A stretch of DNA of 64,000 bases from Actinomyces ruminicola. GTDB taxonomy: Bacteria; Actinomycetota; Actinomycetes; Actinomycetales; Actinomycetaceae. The stretch covers positions 1 through 64,000 of the forward strand of contig NZ_FNIM01000005.1 of assembly GCF_900103885.1 (NCBI RefSeq). Direction: 5' to 3'. Below the pieces are notes generated by a model, which saw nothing but the letters and a program-made list of their open reading frames with translations, was not told where the DNA came from and did not search any database. The translations under genes and the position numbers were made by a program. Shown piece by piece: positions 17,145 to 25,710 of the stretch (position 1 is its first letter; every line of letters begins with the position of its first letter).

Positions 17145-19014
17145 GCCCCAGCTCACTCGCTCCGCCCTGGCCCGCACCCTGCGCCTGGTCGCCCCGAACC
17201 TGCGCCCGCAGGCCGGGCTGGTGGCGGGCGGCACTCTCGCCCTGCTGGCAGAGGTGGCCTTCCGCGTGGCCGAGCCCTGGCCCATGAAGATCGTCATCGA
17301 CTCGGTGCTGTCCTCGCTGGGGGCCGAGACCGGTTACGCGCCCGCGAGCCTGGTACGGCTGGTGGGACTGGGGGCCGCACTCATCGCGATCGTCGCCCTG
17401 CGGGCGCTGTGCAACTACCTGGCCACCGTCTCCTTCGCCCTGGCGGGCTCCCGCACCGCGATCGCACTGCGGCGCCGGGCCTTCCACCACGTGCAGACAC
17501 TGTCCCAGCAGTTCCACTCCCGCAACCGCAGCGCCGACACGGTCCAGCGCCTGGTATCCGACGTGGCCCGCATGCAGGACGTGGCGGTGACCGCCGGGCT
17601 GCCGCTGGCCGCCAACGTGCTGACCCTGACGGTCATGCTCGGGGTGATGGTCTGGCTGGACCCGCTGCTGTCACTCGTGGTGGTGGCCGCGATCGGACTG
17701 TTCTTCCTGGCCTCCTCGGGCAGCTCGAAGAAGATCACCTCCGCCGCCCGCCGCACCCGCAAGTCGGAGGGGCAGCTGGCCAACACCGCCCAGGAGGCGC
17801 TGAGCACCATCAAGGTGGTGCAGGCCTACGGGCTGGAGCCGATCGTGGAGGACCGCTTCGTAAACGCCAACCAGACCTCCCTGCACGCCGGCGTGCGCTC
17901 CCTGCGGCTGGCGGCCAGGCTGGAGCGCACCACCGACGTGATCGTGGGCCTGGCCTCCGCAGTGGTGCTGGTGGGCGGGGGCCTGCGGGTGCTGGCCGGC
18001 GCCATGACCCCCGGGGACCTGGTGCTGTTCAACACCTACCTGCGCACCACCATGAAGCCGCTGCGGGACATGGCCAAGTACACCGGCCGCATCGCCCGGG
18101 CCGCGGCCTCCGGGGAGCGAGTGGCCAACCTGATGGAGGTGCAGCCGGACATCGTCTCCCCCGCAGACCCGGTACCGCTCGGGCGGGTGCGTGGCGCCCT
18201 GGACTTCGAGGACGTGACCACCGAGTACGACGGCAACGAGATCCTGCACGGCGTAAACCTGGCCATCACAGCGGGCGAGCACGTGGCGATCATTGGCCCG
18301 TCCGGCTCCGGCAAGTCCACCCTGACCTCGCTGGTGGTGCGCTCGCTCGACCCGGTGGCGGGGCGGGTGCGCCTGGACGGGCATGACCTGAAGGACCTGG
18401 ACCTGACCGAACTGCGCGCCCAGGTATCGGTGCTGCACCAGGAGGCGGTCCTGTTCGCCGACACCATCCGGGAGAACATTCGCATGGGCCGCCCCGAGGC
18501 CACTGACGCCGAGGTGGAGGCGGCCGCGGTGGCGGCCGGAGCGCACGAGTTCATCGCCTCCCTGCCCGACGGCTACGACACCGTCGTCGGAGAGCGCGGC
18601 GGCACCCTGTCCGGCGGGCAGCGCCAGCGGGTCGCGATTGTGCGGGCCCTGCTGCGCGCCGCCCCGGTGGTCATCCTGGATGAGGCGACCACCGGCTTGG
18701 ACCCGGCCTCCTCCACGGCGGTGCTGGACGCCGTCGACCGGCTCTCGCGCGGCCGCACCCTGCTGGCGGTCACGCACGAGACCGAGGTCGCCATGCGCGC
18801 CGACCGGGTGGTGTGGATTGAGAACGGCCGGGTCCAGCTCGACGGCCCTCCGCAGCGGCTGCTCGCCGAATCCCCGGCCTTCCGGGCCTGGGCGGCTGCG
18901 GGCGCCGCACAGCGGGAGCTGCTCACCACCGCCAAGCGGGGCCCCGTCCCCACGAACGGCCGGGCCGATGATGCCCCCGATGGCGCCTCCAGGAGGACCC
19001 ATGTTCATCAGTAG
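17137..19014 (+). CDS. ABC exporter, fused membrane and ATPase domains (MsbA-like)
   Basis: A 625-residue half-transporter of type IV exporter fold. Six membrane helices span about residues 20-310. The ATPase domain follows, with Walker A GPSGSGKST (about 388-396), signature LSGGQRQR (about 492), Walker B VVILDE (about 511) and the switch histidine in LLAVTHE. It presumably works as a homodimer. Lying among glycosyltransferases, it is the likely exporter or flippase of a glycoconjugate. The last 20 residues look like a disordered tail, and the gene overlaps the next by 14 bases. Confidence 0.92.
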   Translation: MSEPQLTRSALARTLRLVAPNLRPQAGLVAGGTLALLAEVAFRVAEPWPMKIVIDSVLSSLGAETGYAPASLVRLVGLGAALIAIVALRALCNYLATVSFALAGSRTAIALRRRAFHHVQTLSQQFHSRNRSADTVQRLVSDVARMQDVAVTAGLPLAANVLTLTVMLGVMVWLDPLLSLVVVAAIGLFFLASSGSSKKITSAARRTRKSEGQLANTAQEALSTIKVVQAYGLEPIVEDRFVNANQTSLHAGVRSLRLAARLERTTDVIVGLASAVVLVGGGLRVLAGAMTPGDLVLFNTYLRTTMKPLRDMAKYTGRIARAAASGERVANLMEVQPDIVSPADPVPLGRVRGALDFEDVTTEYDGNEILHGVNLAITAGEHVAIIGPSGSGKSTLTSLVVRSLDPVAGRVRLDGHDLKDLDLTELRAQVSVLHQEAVLFADTIRENIRMGRPEATDAEVEAAAVAAGAHEFIASLPDGYDTVVGERGGTLSGGQRQRVAIVRALLRAAPVVILDEATTGLDPASSTAVLDAVDRLSRGRTLLAVTHETEVAMRADRVVWIENGRVQLDGPPQRLLAESPAFRAWAAAGAAQRELLTTAKRGPVPTNGRADDAPDGASRRTHVHQ

Positions 19015-20206
19015 CACGCGCAGCGCCGTAGACGCGGTGCTCGACCCGGACCGGCTCAGCCAGCTGGTGGGAGCCCCGGTGCGGGCCGCCCGGCTGCGCA
19101 TCAAGCCCGGAGTGTCGGTGACGGCCTCCCTGCTGGAGGCGGACAGCGGACGCTCGGCCGGCTGGGCCCGGCTGCTGTGGCCGGGCAGCCGGGTCAAGGC
19201 CGCCAAGGCCGCCCGTCGCGGCGCGCACCTGGGGCTGCGCACCCGCCAGCACGACACCGACGACGGCCTGCTGCTCCAGGTTGGAGAGGTGGCCGCCGAT
19301 CCGGCGCTGGTCAAGCACATCGCCCGGGCCCGCGAGATCGGGCTCCTGGATACCCTGGAGGGAAACCTGCTGCGCTACAACCCCCAGCGCCGCCTCGTCG
19401 TACGCACGCCCCGGGGCGTCGTGCGGGTCACCGCCGCCTCCCAGCACCGCGCCCTCGCCCTCCAGGACTTCGCCGCCGGTCACCTCTCCGTGCCCCCGCC
19501 GCTGCCCACGCCCGGCCACGCGGACGACGCACACCTGAGCGTGCAGGCATTCGTCGGCGACACCGACCTGGAACGTCACCACGACCCGGCGGCCACGGCC
19601 CGGGTCGGCGCCGCTCTGGCCGCCCTGCACGCCGCCACCACCGACCTGCCCGCAGCGCTCCATAACCAGCTGGAGACCACCTGCCCCGGCCCGCGCGCCC
19701 TGGCGCTGGCGCACGCCCAGGTGCTCTGTCACCTCGACCCGACGCTCGCCGCCCGGGTGCGTCGGCTCGGTCAGGCGCTTGCCCCCGAGTCGGCGCTCTC
19801 GCCACAGGGACTACCGGTGCTGTGCCACGGCGACGCCTCCCCCGACCAGGTGCTGGTCGAGCAGGCCTCCGGGCGGATCTGGCTGACCGACTTCGACCGC
19901 GCCCGGCTTGCTCCCGCCGCCGTCGACCTGGGCTCCTACCTGGCCGTGGCCGACCCCGCATCCGGGCAGGCGCTCCTGGCGGGGTACGCCGACGCCGGCG
20001 GGCGGGTACCGCCCGCGGACGAGCTGCGGGCCGCCATCGCCCGGGCCCGGCTGGCCCGCATACAAGACCCCCTCCGCCACGGCGACCAGCAGTGGCGCCG
20101 TCGGCTGGCCGCCGAGATCGATCGGATCGAGCGGCTGCTCGCCCCGGCCCGGCGGACTCACGACCGCGCCGCCGACGCCGCTGGATGCTCTCGGGAGGCG
20201 TCATGA
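19001..20206 (+). CDS. APH-fold phosphotransferase, copy 1
   Basis: A 401-residue protein. The C-terminal half carries the kinase catalytic loop HGDASPDQVLV and the metal-binding LTDFDRA, then VDLGSYLA, as in the aminoglycoside/choline kinase superfamily. The usual HxDxxxxN motif reads HxDxxxxQ. The start at 19001 was chosen because AGGAGG lies just upstream; it overlaps the ABC gene by 14 bases. Location in a glycan operon, next to a second APH-fold gene, suggests phosphorylation of a sugar or lipid-linked intermediate rather than drug resistance. The substrate is unknown. Confidence 0.85.
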   Translation: MFISSTRSAVDAVLDPDRLSQLVGAPVRAARLRIKPGVSVTASLLEADSGRSAGWARLLWPGSRVKAAKAARRGAHLGLRTRQHDTDDGLLLQVGEVAADPALVKHIARAREIGLLDTLEGNLLRYNPQRRLVVRTPRGVVRVTAASQHRALALQDFAAGHLSVPPPLPTPGHADDAHLSVQAFVGDTDLERHHDPAATARVGAALAALHAATTDLPAALHNQLETTCPGPRALALAHAQVLCHLDPTLAARVRRLGQALAPESALSPQGLPVLCHGDASPDQVLVEQASGRIWLTDFDRARLAPAAVDLGSYLAVADPASGQALLAGYADAGGRVPPADELRAAIARARLARIQDPLRHGDQQWRRRLAAEIDRIERLLAPARRTHDRAADAAGCSREAS

Positions 20207-21309
20207 GGCCCGCCGCTCCTGTCCGCACCGACGCCTCCACGCCGTCGGCCATGGCGCGGCTGCAGCAGGTGCCCGGGCTGCGCCGGGCCTGGCCCGATGG
20301 GGACCGGGGCCTGGTCTTCGAGAGCCTGGACGCGGCGGGCCGCCTGCGCGCCGGCAGGATCGACAGCTTCGGGCGGCTGGAGCTGCTGCCCCATGCCGAG
20401 GATCCGGCCCTGCCCGACCTGTCGCCGAGCCTGCTGCCGCCGTCAGGAGACGGCAGGCTGGTGGTGCACCGGGCCGGACGGCGCGCCGTGGTCCTCGGCA
20501 CGGACCGGGTGCGCAAGCTGGTGCGCGCCGGCCGGGCCGCGAGGCTGTCCGACCCGCATCTGGCCCGCCCGTTCCTGCGGGCGGGCCTGCGCACCGCCGA
20601 GGTGCTGGACCGCTCCCCCTCCCGAGTGGACCTGGAGCTGCTGCCCGGAGCCTCGCTGCACGACCTGGGGGACGCCGGCCTGCCCGGCTGGGAGCGACTG
20701 GCCGAGCTGTGGCCCGGTGCCGTCCGCCCCGAGACGCTGCCGGAGCACACCGGGGCGGATGAGGCAGCGGTGCTGCGCCGCTGGCACCGGCGGGCGCAGG
20801 CGCTGGGGGCGCTCGCCCCGGTCGGGGCCGCACCGGAGGCGCTCGCGGCCGCCGTCGGGGCGGTGTGTGCCCGACTGGCCGAGCCCGGCGAGGCGCCGGC
20901 GGCCTCCCACCGAGACCTGCACGACGGCCAGCTGCTGTGGGACGGCAGCACCCTGTCCCTGCTCGACCTGGATACCGCCGCCCTGGCGGAGCCGGCCCTG
21001 GACCTGGGCAACCTGGCGGCACACGTCGACCTCATGCGCGCCCAGGGGCGGCTTGGCGCGGCGGCGCACGCGCGAGTGAGCGCGCTGCTGCACGGGCTGG
21101 GCCGCGGCCTGGCCGGCGCGCCCCGCCTGTCCGTCTACTACCTGGCGTCCCGCCTGCGGCTGAGCTGCGTGCACGCCTTCCGCCCCGGCGCACAGGCGTG
21201 GCTGCCCGCCTGGACCGACACCACCCTGCGCCTGGCCGGCCGTCCTCTTGACGCCTGGGAGGCCCGCGGGGACACGGAGCGCGACGGGCCGGGCACAATA
21301 GACACGTGA
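20203..21309 (+). CDS. APH-fold phosphotransferase, copy 2
   Basis: A 368-residue protein with low similarity to its neighbour but the same C-terminal elements: HRDLHDGQLLW, LLDLDTAALAEPALDLGNLAAH. Again the catalytic-loop asparagine is replaced by glutamine (HxDxxxxQ). The N-terminal half (about 150 residues) is less recognisable. It is coupled to the upstream kinase gene by ATGA and to the sensor kinase by GTGA. Two divergent kinases side by side may act as a heterodimer or on successive intermediates; this is inference. Confidence 0.8.
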   Translation: MRPAAPVRTDASTPSAMARLQQVPGLRRAWPDGDRGLVFESLDAAGRLRAGRIDSFGRLELLPHAEDPALPDLSPSLLPPSGDGRLVVHRAGRRAVVLGTDRVRKLVRAGRAARLSDPHLARPFLRAGLRTAEVLDRSPSRVDLELLPGASLHDLGDAGLPGWERLAELWPGAVRPETLPEHTGADEAAVLRRWHRRAQALGALAPVGAAPEALAAAVGAVCARLAEPGEAPAASHRDLHDGQLLWDGSTLSLLDLDTAALAEPALDLGNLAAHVDLMRAQGRLGAAAHARVSALLHGLGRGLAGAPRLSVYYLASRLRLSCVHAFRPGAQAWLPAWTDTTLRLAGRPLDAWEARGDTERDGPGTIDT

Positions 21310-22769
21310 AGGTCACCGCCCCGTTCTCCCGGGCGACCATCCGCACCCGGATCATGTGGACGATCGTCCTGGTCGCGTCGGTGGCGCTGGCGACGTCCGG
21401 CGCCGCCGTGTGGGTGCTGGACCTGCGCTCCACGCACGCAGACATCGACGACCGCCTCGTGCTGACCCGCCAGGAGCTGCGTCGGCTGGCGGACACCGGC
21501 GTCGATCCCGTCACCGGGACACCGCTGACCGACCCGACCCAGGTGCTCCAGACCTACATGGGGCACTCGGTGCTCGGCTCGGGTGAGGGGCAGCTCGGGA
21601 TCGTGGACGGCTCCGTGCGCCTGGTGTCCGCCGAGGGTGTCGACATGCGCCCGGAGGCGGACGCCGAGCTGGTCAAGCGGCTGCTGACCATGGCGGAGGC
21701 GGGCGTGTCCACCATCAAGACCGTCGACACCGCCGCCGGGCGCTACCGCGTGCTGGTGGTGCCGGTGACCGATGGGACCACGACGGCGGCCCTGGTACGC
21801 GCCGTCGACCTGAACGTCGCCGAGGCGGGCCTGTGGCGCACCATGCGGCTGTACGCGGCAGCGGCGGTCGTCACCGTGGCACTGGTGACGGCACTGGCCT
21901 GGCTGGGCATCGGCCGACTGCTGCGTCCCATCTGGGAACTGCGCAACGCCACCGAGTCCATTGACGAGCGCGACCTGACCACCCGGGTGCGCGTGCGCGG
22001 GCGGGACGACCTGTCCGCACTGGCGGCCGCGGTCAACCGCATGCTCGACCGGGTGCAGCGGGCGGTGGAGGCCCAGCGCGAGCTGCTCGACGACGTCGGG
22101 CACGAGTTGCGCACCCCGATCACGGTGGTGCGCGGGCACCTGGAGCTCATCGATCCCGAGGACCCCGCCGATGTGCAGCAGACCTCCGAGCTGGCCCTGG
22201 ACGAGCTGGACCGGATGAGCACGCTCGTCGGCGAGCTGCTGGAGCTCGCCCGCAGCTCCCAGAGCGACTTCGTGTCCCCCGAGCCCACCGACGTGGAGAC
22301 GCTGACTCTGCAGGTGTTCGACAAGGCCGGCGCGCTGGGGGAACGCCGGTGGCAGTTGGAGGAGTGCGCCTCCGGCACCGCCGTGCTCGACCCGGCACGC
22401 ATCACCCAGGCCTGGCTGCAGCTGGCCGCGAATGCGGTCAAGTACTCCGAGGCGGACTCGCGCGTGTGGCTCGGCTCGGCCATATCCTCCGGCCCGTCCC
22501 CGGACGCCGCCGAGCTGCGCGCCTGGGTGCGGGACGAGGGCATGGGGATCGCCCCCGCGGACCTGGAGAGGGTGCGCCGTCGCTTCGCCCGCACCGCGCA
22601 GGCGCAGCGGCGCGCCTCCGGCTCCGGGCTGGGGCTGAGCATTGTGGACAACATCGTCGCCGCCCACGGCGGCCGACTCGACATCACCTCCGAGGTCGGG
22701 AGAGGATCCGTGTTCACCTTGCGCCTCCCCCTCACCTCCCCTGCTCAAACGCCCTCCGACACAGCATAA
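21306..22769 (+). CDS. Two-component sensor histidine kinase
   Basis: A 487-residue membrane kinase. It has a first membrane segment at about residues 16-38, an extracytoplasmic sensor of about 130 residues, a second membrane segment near 180-200, HAMP, the H-box DVGHELRTPITVVRGHLE (His near 266), an N-box LQLAANAVKYSE, and G boxes DEGMGIA and GSGLGLSIV. It starts with GTG fused to the preceding stop, so it is translated as part of the glycan operon. It likely senses an envelope signal and partners with the regulator just downstream. Confidence 0.93.
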   Translation: MKVTAPFSRATIRTRIMWTIVLVASVALATSGAAVWVLDLRSTHADIDDRLVLTRQELRRLADTGVDPVTGTPLTDPTQVLQTYMGHSVLGSGEGQLGIVDGSVRLVSAEGVDMRPEADAELVKRLLTMAEAGVSTIKTVDTAAGRYRVLVVPVTDGTTTAALVRAVDLNVAEAGLWRTMRLYAAAAVVTVALVTALAWLGIGRLLRPIWELRNATESIDERDLTTRVRVRGRDDLSALAAAVNRMLDRVQRAVEAQRELLDDVGHELRTPITVVRGHLELIDPEDPADVQQTSELALDELDRMSTLVGELLELARSSQSDFVSPEPTDVETLTLQVFDKAGALGERRWQLEECASGTAVLDPARITQAWLQLAANAVKYSEADSRVWLGSAISSGPSPDAAELRAWVRDEGMGIAPADLERVRRRFARTAQAQRRASGSGLGLSIVDNIVAAHGGRLDITSEVGRGSVFTLRLPLTSPAQTPSDTA

Positions 22770-22777
22770 GGAGACCT

Positions 22778-22813
22778 GTGAACGACATGAACAAGCCTCT
22801 GGACGCGCCATGA
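22778..22813 (+). CDS. Possible 11-codon leader ORF coupled to the response regulator
   Basis: A GTG at 22778 preceded by AAGGAG opens an 11-codon frame (MNDMNKPLDAP) whose TGA overlaps the response regulator ATG (ATGA). The regulator itself has no Shine-Dalgarno of its own in front of 22810, so ribosomes probably load here and re-initiate. It could be a pure coupling device or a decayed gene start. No homology can be judged at this length. Confidence 0.45.
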   Translation: MNDMNKPLDAP

Positions 22814-23472
22814 GCACAGTACTGATAGTGGAGGACGAGGCCCGCATCGCCTCCTTCCTCACCAAGGGCCTCAAGGCCGCCGGATTCGCGCCCAAGGTCG
22901 TGGACAATGGGCGCGACGCCATCGAGATGGCACTGCTGGGAGACGCCGACATCATCCTGCTGGATGTCGGCCTGCCGGACATCGATGGGTTCGAGGTGCT
23001 GGAGCGGCTGCGCGGGCAGGGCGTGAGCACCCCGGTCATCATGCTCACCGCCCGCTCATCCGTCGCGGACAGGGTGGCCGGCCTGGAGGGCGGCGCCGAC
23101 GACTACCTGCCCAAGCCCTTCTCCTTCGACGAGCTCGTGGCCAGGATCCGCCTGCGACTGCGCCCGCGCGAGGCGGCGCCGACCGAGCCGGGAGTCCTGG
23201 AGCACGAGGACCTCGCCCTTGACATACGCAAGCGCCGGGTGCGGGTGGACGGGAACTGGGTGGACCTGTCGGCGCGCGAGTTCGCGCTCGCCGAGATGTT
23301 CATGCGCCACCCCGGGCAGGTGCTGAGCCGGGAGCAGCTGCTGGCCAATGTGTGGGGGCTGGACTTCGACCCGGGTTCGAACGTGGTGGACGTGTACGTG
23401 TCCTACCTGCGGAGCAAGCTCGGCAAGGACCGGCTGGAGACGGTGCGCGGAGTCGGCTACCGGCTTTCCTGA
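22810..23472 (+). CDS. OmpR/PhoB-family response regulator
   Basis: A 220-residue regulator. The receiver domain has VEDEARIA, the phospho-acceptor in LLDVGLPDIDG (about residue 51), MLTARS and KPFSFDEL. The winged-helix DNA-binding domain (about 125-218) ends in the usual VDVYVSYLRSKLGKD...TVRGVGYRL. It is the last gene of the glycan operon and presumably the partner of the kinase at 21306. Kinase before regulator is the less common order. Confidence 0.95.
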   Translation: MSTVLIVEDEARIASFLTKGLKAAGFAPKVVDNGRDAIEMALLGDADIILLDVGLPDIDGFEVLERLRGQGVSTPVIMLTARSSVADRVAGLEGGADDYLPKPFSFDELVARIRLRLRPREAAPTEPGVLEHEDLALDIRKRRVRVDGNWVDLSAREFALAEMFMRHPGQVLSREQLLANVWGLDFDPGSNVVDVYVSYLRSKLGKDRLETVRGVGYRLS

Positions 23473-23563
23473 GGTCTCGCCCGCCGCCACCGGCGGCTAC
23501 CGGCCGAGACGACTCATGACTGCCCGGGGCGCGGCCGCTCCCGGCGGCTGTCAACCGCCGGGC

Positions 23564-23935
23564 TCAGTCATCGTCCTTGTCATCGTCATCCGCAGCATCA
23601 GAGTCATCACCGTTGTCAGGATCAGGATCGTCGTCGACGTCGGTGTCGTCGCTGCTCGTCTGCGGAGTGACGGCCTGCGGCGGGGCCGGCTGCACCACCT
23701 CGGGCTCATCGTCGTCACCGTCGTCGGACCGGTCGTCATCTGCGGAGGGGCTCATGACGGGGCCGGTGCTGCGCGCGACCGGGGCGCTGGCCGTCGCGGC
23801 CGGTGTTACGGCAATGCCAGGCTCATCACCGAGACTGGCCGGGCGTCGCATGACCAGGACGCCCACGCACACGAGCAGCAAGGCTGCCGCGACGGCGACG
23901 ATTACCGCCAGCGCCCTGCCACGGTCGGGATTCAT
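23564..23935 (-). CDS. Small membrane-anchored protein with strongly acidic tail, function unknown
   Basis: A 123-residue protein. One membrane segment near the N-terminus (ALAVIVAVAAALLLVCVGVLVM) precedes an extracytoplasmic tail that is Pro/Ala-rich and then almost purely Asp/Ser (ends DAADDDDKDDD). The ATG at 23935 has a good AGGAGG upstream, which supports translation. It begins 57 bases after proA and is probably co-transcribed with it. Such aspartate-rich tails can bind calcium or other cations, but no domain is recognised. Confidence 0.65.
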   Translation of the reverse strand: MNPDRGRALAVIVAVAAALLLVCVGVLVMRRPASLGDEPGIAVTPAATASAPVARSTGPVMSPSADDDRSDDGDDDEPEVVQPAPPQAVTPQTSSDDTDVDDDPDPDNGDDSDAADDDDKDDD

Positions 23936-23992
23936 GGTTCTGTCCTCCTGGGAGTCGGCCCGCCCGCGGGGACCGGGGCCGGGCCGACGGGG

Positions 23993-25312
23993 TCAGGGGC
24001 GCACGTGTCCCTCCCCCTCGACGACCCACTTGGTGGTGGTCAGCGCCGCCAGGCCCATGGGGCCGCGGGCGTGAAGCTTCTGGGTGGAGATGCCCAGCTC
24101 GGCGCCCAGCCCCAGCTGCCCGCCGTCGGTGAAGCGGGTGGAGGCGTTGACCATGATGGCGGCCGAGTCGACGCCGGCGACGAACCGGTTCATGGCCGTC
24201 ACGTCCTGGGTCAGGACCGCCTCGGTGTGTCCGGTTGAGTATGCGGTGATGTGGGCGATCGCGTCGTCGATGGTGTCCACCACGCGCACCGCCAGATCCA
24301 GGCTACCGTACTCGGTCTCCCAGTCCGCCTCGGTGGCCTCCACGAGCAGCTCCGCGCGGCCCTGTGCGGCGGCCTGCTCCTCCAGGCAGGCGCGGGCGGC
24401 GGCGTCGGCGTGCAGCGTGACACCGCGCTCCCACAGGGCGTCCGCGGCGGCCGGCAGGTAGGCGGAGGCGGCGGAGCGGTGCACGAGCAGCGTCTCGGCG
24501 GCATTGCACACGCCGACCCGCTGGGTCTTGGCATTGACAATGATGTCCACCGCGGCGGCCAGATCGGCGGCGGCATCGACATACACGTGGCAGTTGCCCG
24601 AGCCGGTCTCGATCACCGGGACGCTCGACTCCTCCACGACCGCCCGGATCAGGCCCGCCCCGCCGCGCGGCACGAGCACGTCGATCAGACCGCGCGCGTG
24701 CATGAGGGCGGTCGCCCCGGCCCGGCCTGCCGGGTCGACGGTGGTGACCAGGTCGGCGGGCAGCCCCGCCGCCGCCAGGGCGTCGCGCAGCACGGTGATG
24801 ATGGCGGCGTTGGTGGCGGCGGCCGCGCTGCCGCCGCGCAGCACGACGGCGTTACCGGACTTCAGGGTCAGGGCGGCCACGTCCACGGTGACGTTGGGGC
24901 GGGCCTCGTAGATCATGCCGACCACGCCCAGCGGCACGCGCACCCGCCGCACCCGCAGCCCATTGGGCAGTGTCTGACCGTCGACGATCTCGCCGACCGG
25001 GTCGGGCAGGGCGGCGATCTCACGCAGAGAGTCCGCGATGGCGGCAATACGGTCGGTACTCAGGGCCAGGCGGTCGATGAGCCCCGGCTTCATGCCGGAC
25101 TCCCGCGCCCGTTCCAGGTCCTGGGCGTTGGCGGCGAGAATGGCCTCGGTGCGGGCGGTCAGGGCATCGGCCAGGGCGTGCAGGGCGGCGTCCTTGCGCT
25201 CCCGATTCAGACCGGCCAGGACGCGCTGGGCCTGGCGGGCGGCGCGAGCGGTGGTGGCAACGAGGGCTTCGGCGTCGTCGGCGGAGCCGGTGGCGGCGGT
25301 TGAGGTCGTCAT
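23993..25312 (-). CDS. proA: Gamma-glutamyl phosphate reductase
   Basis: A 439-residue NADPH-dependent enzyme that converts gamma-glutamyl phosphate to glutamate semialdehyde in proline synthesis. Family landmarks include [28 protein letters not shown] and the catalytic cysteine segment [17 protein letters not shown]. The ATG at 25312 (MTTSTAATG) fits the family; upstream in-frame residues look non-coding. A TAGAGT 8 bases before the ATG may be the -10 of a nearly leaderless promoter. proB lies upstream on the same strand but 423 repeat-filled bases away, so proBA is no longer a tight operon. Confidence 0.96.
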   Translation of the reverse strand: MTTSTAATGSADDAEALVATTARAARQAQRVLAGLNRERKDAALHALADALTARTEAILAANAQDLERARESGMKPGLIDRLALSTDRIAAIADSLREIAALPDPVGEIVDGQTLPNGLRVRRVRVPLGVVGMIYEARPNVTVDVAALTLKSGNAVVLRGGSAAAATNAAIITVLRDALAAAGLPADLVTTVDPAGRAGATALMHARGLIDVLVPRGGAGLIRAVVEESSVPVIETGSGNCHVYVDAAADLAAAVDIIVNAKTQRVGVCNAAETLLVHRSAASAYLPAAADALWERGVTLHADAAARACLEEQAAAQGRAELLVEATEADWETEYGSLDLAVRVVDTIDDAIAHITAYSTGHTEAVLTQDVTAMNRFVAGVDSAAIMVNASTRFTDGGQLGLGAELGISTQKLHARGPMGLAALTTTKWVVEGEGHVRP

Positions 25313-25474
25313 GACACCCGACTCTAGCCGCACCCGCGCCGGGCGGGTAGGCGTCAGCCTACGCACGGCGTCGTGTATCTACGACGAGGTCGCTGGCACG
25401 CGCGCCGATAGCCACACCCGCGGGCGACTCCGACGTCGATGTGGTGCGCGCCCTCGCGCCTGTGGGCAGCGATT

Positions 25475-25594
25475 GTCCGAGATCGGCACAAACACCGTGT
25501 TCAGCACCGCGGGCTGGAAACAAAACCGCATGATTTCAACGATCACTCAGACGCCGTTCGGTGCGAGCGCCTCGTTTGTGCCGATTCCGGACAT
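25475..25594 (+). repeat. 120-bp dispersed element, copy 1, with imperfect terminal inverted repeats
   Basis: The left end GTCCGAGATCGGCACAAAC and the right end (reverse complement GTCCGGAATCGGCACAAAC) match at 17 of 19 positions, so the element is bounded by inverted repeats. It aligns without gaps to 52140-52259 at about 84 of 120 positions, best at both ends and around the central ACCGCATGAT. It is non-coding and MITE-like or REP/BIME-like. Confidence 0.75.
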
Positions 25595-25625
25595 TTCTCC
25601 GCGGACCGGACGGTGTCCGCACCAG

Positions 25626-25710
25626 TTCTACCGATCTCGGCACGTAACTTCTACCGATCTCGGCACGTAACTTCTACCGATCTCGGCACGTAACTTCTAC
25701 CGATCTCGGC
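25626..25710 (+). repeat. 23-bp tandem array with CCGATCTCGG core (three full units plus a partial)
   Basis: The core CCGATCTCGG, itself a CCGA-TCGG dyad, starts at 25631, 25654, 25677 and 25700, exactly 23 bp apart; units read CCGATCTCGGCACGTAAC plus TTCTA. The first three are identical. The array ends just before the 3' end of proB. The same unit occurs at 57794-57826 and 61848-61880. Confidence 0.9.

Noticed and set aside
19001-21309. Aminoglycoside-resistance genes
   Set aside because: Only the broad APH fold is shared. The catalytic loop differs and the genes are embedded in a glycosyltransferase operon.
21138-23048. A 636-codon minus-strand frame over the sensor kinase and regulator
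   Set aside because: Antisense shadow; the plus-strand products carry clear kinase and receiver motifs.
25626-25710. Possible CRISPR array
   Set aside because: Units are contiguous 23-bp repeats with no unique spacers and no cas genes nearby.
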